Positions 17,031-24,922 of a stretch of 64,000 nt of DNA are shown here, one piece after another. The DNA lies in NCBI RefSeq assembly GCF_008802405.1, contig NZ_VZDO01000011.1, forward strand, positions 1 through 64,000, read 5' to 3'. The number at the start of each line of letters is the position of its first letter. The stretch's first letter is position 1. The notes under the pieces are model-generated. The model saw nothing but the letters and a program-made list of their open reading frames with translations. It made no database searches and had not been told where the DNA came from. The translations under genes and the position numbers were made by a program. Source of the stretch: Plantimonas leprariae. Its GTDB lineage: Bacteria; Pseudomonadota; Alphaproteobacteria; Rhizobiales; Rhizobiaceae.

Positions 17031-18548
17031 TCAGCGCTGTTGAAGTCGTTGGACACTGTTGGTCCTGAAGCTCGACAGGACATACGAGAGAAGCGGCCAG
17101 ACCAGGAGGGCGAGGGCGAGCACCATCAAGGTCGCGACAAGCCCGTTCGACCAGAAGATCGACGCCGAACCGCCCGACAGGATCATCGACTGCCGGAAGG
17201 CGTCCTCGGCCTTGTCGCCGAGCACCATGGCGAGGACGAAGGGCGCGATCGGATAGTCGAGGCGCTTGAAGACGTAGCCGACGACGCCGAAGCCGACGGC
17301 CAGCCAGACGTCGAAGGGCGCGCTCGCGACCGTGTAGGCGCCGATGAGGCAGACCACGATGATGATCGGCCCGATGATCGCGAAGGGGATGCGCAGGATC
17401 GAGGCGAAGAGCGGCACCGTCGCGAGCACCAGCACCACCGCGATGATGTTCGACAGGTACATCGAGGCGATGAGACCCCAGACGAAGTCGGGCTGCTCGG
17501 TGAACAGGAGCGGCCCCGGCTGCAGGCCCCAGATCATCAGGCCGCCCATCATCACGGCCGCCGTCGCCGAGCCCGGCACGCCGAGCGCCAGCATCGGCAA
17601 CAGCGCCGAGGTGCCGGCGGAATGGTCGGCGGTTTCGGGCGCGACGACGCCTTCCGGCTCGCCCTTGCCGAAGTTCTGCCGGTAGCGGCCGAAGCGGCGG
17701 CCGAGGCCGTAGCTCATGAAGGAGGCCGCGGTCGGCCCGCCCGGCGTGATGCCCATCCAGACGCCGATCACGGCCGAGCGCAGGAACGTCACCCAGTAGC
17801 GCGGCAGGCGCGCGAGCGAGCGGAACACCTCGCGGATGTCGATCTTCGAGGCGACGCCGCGAAACTTCAGGTCCTCCTGCACGGTGAGGAGCAACTCGCC
17901 GATACCGAAGAGGCCGATCACCGCGACGAGGAAGGACACGCCGCGCAGGAGGTCGTTGAGGCCGAAGGTGAGGCGCAGCGCGCCCGACACGGTGTCCATG
18001 CCGACGGTCGCGAAGGACAGGCCGACGAGCAGCGAGACCGCCGTCTTCATCGGGTCGGCGCCGCCGAGCCCGATGAACGAGGCGAAGGCGAGAAGGTAGA
18101 TCGCAAAGAACTCGGGCGACGAGAAACGCAGCGCGAAGTCGGCGATCCAGCCGGCGAGGAAGGTGATGACGAGGACGCCGACGAGCGCGCCGAGGCCGGC
18201 GGAGAAGAAGGCGGTCGACAACGCCTCGGTGGCTCGGCCCTGCTGCGCCATCGGGTAGCCGTCGAAGGTGGTCGCGACGGATGACGGCTCGCCGGGGATA
18301 TTGAACAAGATCGAGGTCGTCGAGCCGCCGAACAGCGCGCCCCAGTACATCGACGACAAGAGGATGATCGCCGACACCGGGTCCATGGAGAAGGTCAGCG
18401 GCAGCAGCAGCGTCACGCCGTTCGGGGCCCCGAGGCCGGGCAGGACGCCGACCAGGATGCCGAGCAGCACGCCGACGACGATGATGCCGACGTGGTAGAG
18501 CGAAAAGGCGACCGTGAAGCCGTGAAGCAGCAGGGAAAAGTCGGCCAT
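17031..18548 (-). CDS. tctA: Tripartite tricarboxylate transporter permease TctA
   Basis: Large membrane subunit of a TctABC secondary transporter, 505 residues with about 11-12 hydrophobic segments. Family hallmarks: GILVGVLPGLGAPNGVTLLL near residue 30, PGEPSSVATTFDGYPMAQQG, and GITPGGPTAASFMSYGLGRR. The start at 18548 is chosen because homology begins at MADFSLLLHGF. It lies 11 bases downstream of tctB in the operon. TctA with TctB moves carboxylates delivered by the periplasmic TctC protein. Here it ends an operon for sugar-acid type catabolism, so a hydroxylated carboxylate is the likely cargo. Confidence 0.92.
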   Translation of the reverse strand: MADFSLLLHGFTVAFSLYHVGIIVVGVLLGILVGVLPGLGAPNGVTLLLPLTFSMDPVSAIILLSSMYWGALFGGSTTSILFNIPGEPSSVATTFDGYPMAQQGRATEALSTAFFSAGLGALVGVLVITFLAGWIADFALRFSSPEFFAIYLLAFASFIGLGGADPMKTAVSLLVGLSFATVGMDTVSGALRLTFGLNDLLRGVSFLVAVIGLFGIGELLLTVQEDLKFRGVASKIDIREVFRSLARLPRYWVTFLRSAVIGVWMGITPGGPTAASFMSYGLGRRFGRYRQNFGKGEPEGVVAPETADHSAGTSALLPMLALGVPGSATAAVMMGGLMIWGLQPGPLLFTEQPDFVWGLIASMYLSNIIAVVLVLATVPLFASILRIPFAIIGPIIIVVCLIGAYTVASAPFDVWLAVGFGVVGYVFKRLDYPIAPFVLAMVLGDKAEDAFRQSMILSGGSASIFWSNGLVATLMVLALALLVWPLLSYVLSSFRTNSVQRLQQR

Positions 18549-18559
18549 CGCTGCAGCTC

Positions 18560-19099
18560 CTAGTAAAGGCCGACCAGCGGCATCAGGACGCCTTTCTCCA
18601 GCGGCACCTGAAACCAGAACTCGAAGATCAGGTAGAACGCCGCCATCAGGGCGACGGAGATCAGCGCACCCTTCCAGAGCGGCACCCGCCCGAGGATCCA
18701 CATCGAGACGACGAGGAAGAGCACGGCAGCGATGTAGAGGCCGAGCCAGGGAATGAGCGCGGCTGCCGCCGCCGTCGGCACGAATACCGACGCGATGCGC
18801 TTCAGCGCGCCGGCTTCGAAGAAGCGACGGTCGAAATCGGCCTCGGTTTCGGTCGGGCTCGAAGCGTCCGCCGCCGCGAGGGCCGCGGCTCGATGCCGGC
18901 GGCCGGTCAGGCCGTAGCGCACGGCGATCGCAAGGCCGAGCGCGACGATGATCGCGCCGATGCGGAACGGAAAATACCCGGCCGTCGGCCCGGTTTCCGC
19001 CCAGCCGATACCGTTCTCCAGGCTGCCGTAGCACACGACGGCCCCGAAGATGCTCAGCGCGAGGCCGGTCCCGACCTCCATGTGGCGGCGCGTCAGCAT
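18560..19099 (-). CDS. tctB: Tripartite tricarboxylate transporter small membrane subunit TctB
   Basis: A 179-residue protein with four hydrophobic segments: two near the N-terminus (around VGTGLALSIFGAVVCYGS and FRIGAIIVALGLAIAV), a charged loop, then two more. This is the usual TctB topology. The ATG at 19097-19099 follows GGAGGCGGG; an upstream in-frame ATG at 19153 lacks a ribosome site. It is translated just before tctA. Confidence 0.87.
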   Translation of the reverse strand: MLTRRHMEVGTGLALSIFGAVVCYGSLENGIGWAETGPTAGYFPFRIGAIIVALGLAIAVRYGLTGRRHRAAALAAADASSPTETEADFDRRFFEAGALKRIASVFVPTAAAAALIPWLGLYIAAVLFLVVSMWILGRVPLWKGALISVALMAAFYLIFEFWFQVPLEKGVLMPLVGLY

Positions 19100-19131
19100 C
19101 CCGCCTCCGTTCGGTAAGATATCAGGAAACA

Positions 19132-19170
19132 GCCGGACGGAGCGCGGCCGCAAGGCCGCTTCCGTCCGGC
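19132..19170 (-). other. Strong stem-loop between tctC and tctB
   Basis: GCCGGACGGA at 19132-19141 pairs with TCCGTCCGGC at 19161-19170. An inner stem CGCGGCC/GGCCGC-type pairing (one bulge) closes a GCAA tetraloop. It sits in the 84-base gap after the tctC stop and before the tctB ribosome site. There is no proper U run after it on the transcript, so it looks like an mRNA-protecting or attenuating hairpin that would raise binding-protein yield over the membrane subunits. The function is inferred. Confidence 0.6.
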
Positions 19171-19183
19171 GAGCGGCGGCGCG

Positions 19184-20176
19184 TCAGTCGACGAGCCAGC
19201 CGTCCTTCTCGAACTGCGGGCGCAGCTGTTCGGTGTTCTGCTTGATGTACTGCTGCATCTCGTCGCCGGCGACGAAACGGCCGGTCTGGGACGTCGTCTT
19301 CAGGTAGTTCTGGAATTCCGGCGTTTCCGAAACCTTCTTCAGCATCGCGGCGTAGTAGGCGACGGCGTCCGGCTGGACCTTGCCCGGCATGAACACAGTG
19401 CGCGGCTGCTGGTAGGCGGTCTGGATCGGCAGACCCTGCTCCTTGCAGGTCGGAATGTCGTTCCAGCTCATGTCGGCCGTCATCTTGGTCTTGTCGGCGA
19501 GCCGTTCGGTCGACATCACGCAGAGCGGCCGCACCTGGCCTGCACGCCACTGTCCGGTCGTCTCGGCCGGGTTGTCGGTGTTGGCGTCGATGTGCTTGCC
19601 GGCGAGCTGCGTCGCGGCTTCGGCACCGGACTTGAAGGGAACGTAGGTGAACTGCGCCCCGGTCGCGGCCTCGATCTGGCGAACCAGCGTCTGATCGGTG
19701 TCCTTCGATTGCGAACCGCCGAACTTGATCTTGCCCGGCTCGGCCTTCGCGGCCGTCACCATGTCCATGATCGTCTTGTAGGGCGCGTCGGGCTGCACCC
19801 AGACGATGAACTCGTCGAAGGCGAGGACCGCGACGGGCGTCAGCTCCTCGCCCTTGTAGCCGACCTTGGTGACCAGCGGCAGCACCCACTCGTTGTTGGT
19901 GCCGGTGACCAGCTTCTGGGCATCGCCCTGGTAGCCCTTGGCGTAGATGAAGGCCTCGACGCCCGAGCCGCCGCCCTTGTTGACGACGACGACGTTGGTC
20001 GGGTTGAGGTCGTGCTTCTGGATCGCCGCCTGGATCTGGCGAGCGAAGGTGTCGCTGCCGCCGCCGGCATTGCCGGACACGACCAGCTCCACCGGGCGGC
20101 GCGGCGCCCACTCGGCGGAAGCGGGAGCCGCCGCGAGCGCCACGAGCGCCGTGCAGGCTGCGAGTAAGGTCTTCAT
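19184..20176 (-). CDS. tctC: Tripartite tricarboxylate transporter substrate-binding protein TctC
   Basis: Periplasmic solute-binding protein of the Bug/TctC family, 330 residues, with a signal peptide ending PASAEW. Typical features are RPVELVVSGNAGGGSDTFAR, VVVNKGGGSGVEAFIYAKG, the GSQSKDTDQTLVRQIE segment and GWLVD at the end. The ATG at 20176 follows GGGAGGA. A 99-base gap separates it from the kinase gene. Its placement with catabolic genes rather than a two-component sensor suggests regulation by the divergent GntR protein. Confidence 0.9.
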   Translation of the reverse strand: MKTLLAACTALVALAAAPASAEWAPRRPVELVVSGNAGGGSDTFARQIQAAIQKHDLNPTNVVVVNKGGGSGVEAFIYAKGYQGDAQKLVTGTNNEWVLPLVTKVGYKGEELTPVAVLAFDEFIVWVQPDAPYKTIMDMVTAAKAEPGKIKFGGSQSKDTDQTLVRQIEAATGAQFTYVPFKSGAEAATQLAGKHIDANTDNPAETTGQWRAGQVRPLCVMSTERLADKTKMTADMSWNDIPTCKEQGLPIQTAYQQPRTVFMPGKVQPDAVAYYAAMLKKVSETPEFQNYLKTTSQTGRFVAGDEMQQYIKQNTEQLRPQFEKDGWLVD

Positions 20177-20199
20177 ACGATCCTCCCTGGATACGTGAC

Positions 20200-20214
20200 G
20201 GCCGATCGTCGGCC
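20200..20214. promoter_or_regulatory. Inverted repeat between kinase gene and tctC
   Basis: GGCCGA, TCG, TCGGCC: a perfect 6-bp inverted repeat in the gap upstream of tctC. It could be an operator for an internal promoter or a weak terminator for the kinase gene. It is GC-only apart from the inner A/T pair and may be coincidental. Confidence 0.28.
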
Positions 20215-20275
20215 GGATGATTGTTTCGGCGTTCCCGCGGGCCGTCCTTCCCGGCCGCGCCGAACGAACGTCCGG

Positions 20276-21997
20276 TTAATCGGTCCTCTGTCGCTCCAGG
20301 CGATCGGCGACGACGCTCGCGCAGAGCGCGAGAGACACGGCACCCGCGTCGGGATGGCCGATGGACCGGGCCGCCAGCGGACGAGCGCGACCTAGCCTCG
20401 GCGTCATCGGCGCAGTCGCCTCCGCCGCTTGTGTCGCGGCATCGGCAGCCCGGCGCCAGGCGGCGGCCAGCGGCTCGCCGGCTTCGATCCCGCGGGCGAG
20501 CGTTTCCACGAAGGGAACGAGCGCGTCGACCAGCGTCTTGTCGCCCACCTGGGCTCGCCCAAGCCGCATCACCCGATCGCGTGCTTCGCGCGCGCCTGCA
20601 GCGACGTCGGCATCTCCCGGCTCGGCCTCGTCGGACAGTTTGGCGGCCCAACCGCGCAGGAGAAGACCCCAGATCGCACCCGACGTGCCTCCGGCCCGGT
20701 CCGCCCACGCGTCGGCGGCCTCTTCCAGCAGGCTGCGTGCGCCTGCGCCGGCGCCGGCCGCGCGTTCCGCGGCTTCCAGAGCGGCGGTCGCACCGCGGCG
20801 CATGCCCTGGCCGTGGTCGCCGTCGCCGGCCAGCGCGTCGAGCTGGCCGAGTTCATGCTCCTTCTCCCGCAGCATCGCGGCGATCGCGCCGAGATGCGCA
20901 AGGATGCGGGCCGCGCCTTCGCGCGACGCCTCGCTCGCCGCCGGGAAGGCCCTGGCCGCTTCCGCCTCGTCGCGAACGGGCGCGGCGGGGCTCGTCTCGA
21001 TCGTCGCGCCACGGCGCATGGCGGCAGCGTCGCAGGGCGCGAGCCACAGCGGTTCGAGCTCGTCGTCGAGAAAGGTCAGCGTCAGCGAGCAGCCGGCCAT
21101 GTCTAGCGAAGTGACGAGCTCGCCGGCCTCCGGCTCGACCAGCGTCACGCCGGCCTCGGCAAGCTGGTCCGCGACGTGCGTCCAGAGCACGAACAGCTCC
21201 TCGTACTTCGTCGCGCCGAGACCGTTGAGGATCGCCGCGGCGCGCCCGTTCCAGCCGTCCGGGCGCTCGGCGAGCAGCTTGTCGACGAGGAGGGCGGCCA
21301 AGTCCGACGCCGACGCCGCCGGCTCCTCGCTGACGCCCGGCTCGCCGTGGATGCCGAGGCCGACGCCCATCTGGCCCTTCGGAACGGTGAACAGCGGCTC
21401 CTTGGCGCCCGGCAGCGTACAGCCGGCGAAAGCCACGCCGAGCGAGACGGTGCGCTCGTTGGCGCGTTCGGCCAGCCGCAGCACCTCGTCGATATCGGCG
21501 CCGGTCTCGGCGGCGGCGCCGGCGATCTTGAACACCGCGACGTCGCCCGCCACGCCGCGGCGCTTGCGCCGCTCGTCGGGTCCGGCGCTCGCCAAGTCGT
21601 CCACCACCGCCAGGATGCGAGCGTCGATGCCTTCGCCGCGCAGACGCTCGGCCGCCGCGCCGAAGTTGAGGACGTCGCCCGCGTAGTTGCCGAAGCCGAA
21701 CACGACGCCCATGCCACGGTCGGCGAGGCGGCCGATCCGAGCGATGCCTTGCGTCGAGGGCGAGGCGAAGACGTCGCCGCAAACGGCGGCGTCGCCAAGG
21801 CCCGGCCCGACATAGCCGAGAAAGGCCGGGTAGTGCCCGGACCCGCCGCCGATCACCAGCGCGACCTTGGCGGATCGCGTTTCGGCGGCGCGCACCGCGC
21901 CGCCCGCGACGCGCTGCACGTGGCGGGGATGGAGACGGCAGAAGCCGTCGAGGGCGGTGGCCGCGAAACGTTCGGGATCGTCGTGGATGCGGGTCAT
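20276..21997 (-). CDS. Dihydroxyacetone-kinase family protein (fused DhaK-DhaL)
   Basis: ATP-dependent kinase of 573 residues for a small keto-sugar. The DhaK part contains GGGSGHYPAFLGYVG near residue 47 and GLGIHGEPG, whose His is the residue that covalently binds the substrate carbonyl in this family. The DhaL part follows: LAGDGDHGQGM (Mg-ATP binding Asp residues) and GDKTLVDAL. Single-chain enzymes of this type use ATP, not the phosphotransferase system. Members include dihydroxyacetone kinases and the erythrulose kinases of tetritol pathways. The ATG at 21997 overlaps the stop of the preceding isomerase gene (ATGA). Neighbours suggest a C4 keto-sugar substrate; that is inference. Confidence 0.88.
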   Translation of the reverse strand: MTRIHDDPERFAATALDGFCRLHPRHVQRVAGGAVRAAETRSAKVALVIGGGSGHYPAFLGYVGPGLGDAAVCGDVFASPSTQGIARIGRLADRGMGVVFGFGNYAGDVLNFGAAAERLRGEGIDARILAVVDDLASAGPDERRKRRGVAGDVAVFKIAGAAAETGADIDEVLRLAERANERTVSLGVAFAGCTLPGAKEPLFTVPKGQMGVGLGIHGEPGVSEEPAASASDLAALLVDKLLAERPDGWNGRAAAILNGLGATKYEELFVLWTHVADQLAEAGVTLVEPEAGELVTSLDMAGCSLTLTFLDDELEPLWLAPCDAAAMRRGATIETSPAAPVRDEAEAARAFPAASEASREGAARILAHLGAIAAMLREKEHELGQLDALAGDGDHGQGMRRGATAALEAAERAAGAGAGARSLLEEAADAWADRAGGTSGAIWGLLLRGWAAKLSDEAEPGDADVAAGAREARDRVMRLGRAQVGDKTLVDALVPFVETLARGIEAGEPLAAAWRRAADAATQAAEATAPMTPRLGRARPLAARSIGHPDAGAVSLALCASVVADRLERQRTD

Positions 21998-22950
21998 GCC
22001 GTCGCCACCGAAGTCGCTCGAAGGATGCGGCGAAGGTAGTCTCGGTTCGCCGCGCAGACGCTGAGACCGTCGCCGCCGTAATGTTCCAGAAGGAATGCGC
22101 TGCGGAAGCCGGCCTGTAGCGCCATGCGGACGGCGGCGCGGTAGTTGATGACACCGAACTCCATCGGGGCCGGCGAGGACATCACGGTCCCCGTCGTTTC
22201 GTCCTCCAGCCGGTAGTAGTTCTTCGCGTGCCAGTAGCCGGCGAAGGGCGCGAGCTTCGCCATCATCGACTGCCAACCTTCAACCGGGCGATGCAAACGC
22301 ACCAAGTTGCCGAGATCGCAGTTGAGCTTGACGTTCGCGAGATCGACCTCGGTCACGAAGCGAACCGCCGAGTCGGCGGTGCCGAGATAGGTGTCCTCGT
22401 ACATCTCCAGCGCCACCTCGACGCCGTTCTCGCCGGCATGACGGCCGAGCTCGCGGATGCGCTCCACCGCCATTTTCCACACCGCCGGATCGTCCGGGTT
22501 GACGACGCCGGGGGCGGTCCAGAACCAGAGCGCCTTCTTTTGCGCGTCCGACAGCGGGCCGAAGAAGCCGAAGGACACGGCGGACGCCCCGATCTTCGCC
22601 GCCGTGTCGACGAGGCGGTGACCGTAGGCGAGGAATTCATCGCCTTTCTCCGGATCGATCACGCTGCGCCGGGCCGTCGAGATCGCTGGGATCGACAGCC
22701 CGAGCGAGCGGGCGACGTCCATGAACTCGGCGAGGCGCGACGGCTCCAGATCGGCGATCCGAATCCAGGAGTCGGTCGGATCGACGTGGCTGAAGCCGGC
22801 GCCGGCGACTTCGGCGAGCGCTTCGGCCCATTCTTCCGGCCGCTGGTCCTGAACGGTGCGGCCGTCGGGAAGCGCGTTCTGCCGATGGATCATCGCCGAG
22901 GCGATCGGCCAGGTTTCCGGAGCGTAGGGCAGGTTGGTGGTGCTGGACAT
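21994..22950 (-). CDS. Sugar-phosphate isomerase/epimerase-like TIM-barrel protein
   Basis: A 318-residue protein of the xylose-isomerase-like/AP-endonuclease-2 TIM-barrel superfamily. Candidate metal ligands are visible: Glu in VALEMYEDTY, Asp in VKLNCDLGNL, His in YWHAKNYYR, and Glu in FLLEHYGGDG near the C-terminus. The superfamily contains isomerases, epimerases, dehydratases and a 3-oxo-acid decarboxylase of sugar-acid pathways, so the reaction is open. It lies between the pdxA-like gene (ten bases upstream) and the kinase (overlapping), firmly inside the operon. Confidence 0.82.
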   Translation of the reverse strand: MSSTTNLPYAPETWPIASAMIHRQNALPDGRTVQDQRPEEWAEALAEVAGAGFSHVDPTDSWIRIADLEPSRLAEFMDVARSLGLSIPAISTARRSVIDPEKGDEFLAYGHRLVDTAAKIGASAVSFGFFGPLSDAQKKALWFWTAPGVVNPDDPAVWKMAVERIRELGRHAGENGVEVALEMYEDTYLGTADSAVRFVTEVDLANVKLNCDLGNLVRLHRPVEGWQSMMAKLAPFAGYWHAKNYYRLEDETTGTVMSSPAPMEFGVINYRAAVRMALQAGFRSAFLLEHYGGDGLSVCAANRDYLRRILRATSVATA

Positions 22951-22960
22951 CGAGGGAAAC

Positions 22961-24001
22961 CTACTCGGCCGCCTGCGCGAAGCGCCCGCGGCGCTTCGCC
23001 ATCCTGATCGCGAGCCGGAGCGCCTCGCGGGTCGCGCCGACGTCGGCGATGCCCTTGCCAGCGATGTCGTAGGCGGTACCGTGCGCCGGCGTCGTCAAGG
23101 GGAAGGGGAGGCCGCCCATCATGGTGACGCCCTTGTCGAAGCCCATCATCTTCATCGCGATCTGGCCTTGGTCGTGATACATGGTCAGAACCGCGTGCCA
23201 GCCTTCCTTCAAGGCGCGCAGGAACACGGTGTCGGACGGGAACGGTCCCTCGACGGCGTAGCCCTTCGCCTTCGCCTTGGCGACCGCCGGCTCGATGATC
23301 TCGATCTCCTCGCGCCCGAACGAGCCGCCGTCGCCCGCGTGCGGGTTGAGGCCGGCGACGAGAATGCGCGGCGATTCGATGCCGGCTTCGGCGAGGCAGC
23401 GCAGCGTCAGGTCGATCTCGGCGAGGATCGCGTCCTCGGTCAGGTGCGAGGCCACGTCCTTCAAAGGCACGTGCGAGGTGACGCGGGCGTTCCAGATGTT
23501 CGGCAGAACGTTGAATTCGCGCACCTTGCCGCGAAAACCCGTGACATCCGCGACGAAGCGGATCTCGTCGTCGTAGCCCTCGTAGGCGTAGCGCATCGCC
23601 TTCTTGTTGAACGGCGTGAAACAGACCGCGTCCGCTTCGCCGCGATGCGCCATCAGAAGCGCCTCGCGGAAGTTGCGGGTGGCGAAAGCGCCGCCCTCGG
23701 CGGTCGCCTCGCCGCGCCGGACCTCGGCGGGCGCGAGGTTCTTGAGGTCGACGAGGACGTTTCGCCCGGAGGAACGGGCCGCTTCCGGTGTATCGACGCG
23801 GTCGAGGTCGAGCGATACGCCCGCGACCGCAGCACCTTCGTCGAGAATGCGCGCGTCGCCGAAGACGACGATCCGCGCTTCGCGCTTCGCTTCGGGCAGG
23901 TCGAGGAACTTTGCGGTCAGCTCAGGGCTGACGCCGGCCGGATCGCCCATGGCGAGCGCGATCACCGGCGCTGCTTCGGAAGAAGTCGTGATGTTCGACA
24001 C
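22961..24001 (-). CDS. PdxA-family dehydrogenase (4-hydroxythreonine-4-phosphate / phospho-threonate type)
   Basis: NAD-dependent, metal-dependent dehydrogenase of 346 residues. The start is a GTG at 24001 with GGAGG ten bases before it. PdxA hallmarks: ALAMGDPAGVSPEL at the N-terminus and the three metal-binding His in TSHVPLKDV, LNPHAGDGGSFG and TMYHDQGQIA, plus TTPAHGTAYDIAGKG. True PdxA makes pyridoxal phosphate; PdxA2 paralogues oxidise phosphorylated tetronates such as threonate-4-phosphate in catabolic operons. The context (kinase, isomerase, TctABC, GntR) strongly favours the catabolic role. Unlike the described tetronate loci, no DUF1537 kinase is present here. Confidence 0.87.
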   Translation of the reverse strand: MSNITTSSEAAPVIALAMGDPAGVSPELTAKFLDLPEAKREARIVVFGDARILDEGAAVAGVSLDLDRVDTPEAARSSGRNVLVDLKNLAPAEVRRGEATAEGGAFATRNFREALLMAHRGEADAVCFTPFNKKAMRYAYEGYDDEIRFVADVTGFRGKVREFNVLPNIWNARVTSHVPLKDVASHLTEDAILAEIDLTLRCLAEAGIESPRILVAGLNPHAGDGGSFGREEIEIIEPAVAKAKAKGYAVEGPFPSDTVFLRALKEGWHAVLTMYHDQGQIAMKMMGFDKGVTMMGGLPFPLTTPAHGTAYDIAGKGIADVGATREALRLAIRMAKRRGRFAQAAE

Positions 24002-24066
24002 GGTCGATGCCTCCCAAGCGATCCGACGAAGCGAGCACTTAGAGCATCCGACATCCGCCCGCAAGC

Positions 24067-24089
24067 ATTTTGTCTTCTGTATGCAAAAT
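24067..24089. promoter_or_regulatory. Candidate GntR/FCD operator in the divergent promoter region
   Basis: ATTTTG, eleven bases, CAAAAT: a 6-bp inverted repeat at 24067-24089 in an AT-rich island within GC-rich DNA. The inner bases (TCTTCTGTATG) include TGTATGCAA, resembling FCD-type GntR operators. It lies between the divergent pdxA-like and gntR genes. A possible -35/-10 pair for gntR (TTGGCA at 24097, then TAGGTT after 17 bases) lies just downstream. Confidence 0.55.
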
Positions 24090-24160
24090 AATGTATTGGC
24101 AGGTGTCGGCGTTTGGCTTAGGTTGCGGACTGCTAGTGAGGTGAGCGGATCGGCAACCGG

Positions 24161-24844
24161 ATGAACGAACTCTCGCCGATGTCGGCTGCAGCGCTCGGTG
24201 GCGAGCGGATCTCGCGCCGCTCGCTGCACGACATGATCGTCGACCGCCTGCGGGACATGATCATCGAAGGCGAACTGCCGGCCGGCTCCCGCTTGCACGA
24301 GGTGCAACTCGGCGAGCGGCTCGGCATCTCCCGCACGCCGCTGCGCGAGGCGATCAAGTACCTGGCGAGCGAAGGGCTGGTGGAACTGGTGCCGAGCCGC
24401 GGCGCCAGCGTGAAACGCTTCAGCCCTAAGGACGTCGCCGACATGCTGGCGGTGATCGCCCGGCTCGAGGAACTCGCCGGAGAATTGGCCTGCCGCAACG
24501 CCGCGGACGAAGGGATCGCCCGCGTCCGCCGGATGCACGACGAGATGATCCGCTGCTATGGGGACGGCAACCGGCTCGACTACTACAAGCTCAACCAGGC
24601 GATCCACACGGCGATCGTTGAACTCGCCGACAACGAGACGCTCGCCGCGATGCAGGCGCGGCTGCAGATGCGACTGAAGCGCATCCGCTTCATCGGTCAC
24701 GAGGGACCGGAGAACTGGGCAGCCGCCGTGGCCGAGCATGAACAGATGATCGTCGCGCTCGAGGCGCGGGATGGTGCGAAGCTGGCATCTGTGCTCGGCC
24801 GCCACCTCACCAATGCCTGGGTCCGGGTCGAGCGCTTCGTCTGA
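24161..24844 (+). CDS. GntR-family regulator, FadR/FCD subgroup
   Basis: A 227-residue transcription factor. Residues 18-85 form the winged helix (SLHDMIVDRLRDMIIEG, then RLGISRTPLREAIKYLASEG, then VPSRGASVKRF). The C-terminal FCD domain is all-helical with metal-binding candidates in MHDEMIRC, NQAIHTAIV and EHEQMI. It is divergent from the pdxA-like operon and precedes two enzyme genes on its own strand. Proteins of this group usually sense a carboxylate or sugar acid and repress the adjacent operon, which matches the TctABC and PdxA context. Confidence 0.9.
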   Translation: MNELSPMSAAALGGERISRRSLHDMIVDRLRDMIIEGELPAGSRLHEVQLGERLGISRTPLREAIKYLASEGLVELVPSRGASVKRFSPKDVADMLAVIARLEELAGELACRNAADEGIARVRRMHDEMIRCYGDGNRLDYYKLNQAIHTAIVELADNETLAAMQARLQMRLKRIRFIGHEGPENWAAAVAEHEQMIVALEARDGAKLASVLGRHLTNAWVRVERFV

Positions 24845-24922
24845 CGAGGGCGGCGTCGAGACTTCGGCTCGCCTGCGATGCCGTTGGACCCGGATCGCCG
24901 ACGTTCATCGGGGATATGTGGA

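Noticed and set aside
17031-19034. Extension of the TctA frame upstream to 19034
   Set aside because: The extra 162 codons overlap tctB in another frame; tctA similarity starts at the ATG at 18548.
20276-22276. Extension of the kinase frame upstream to 22276
   Set aside because: It overlaps the isomerase gene; DhaK similarity starts at the ATG at 21997, which has the ATGA coupling.
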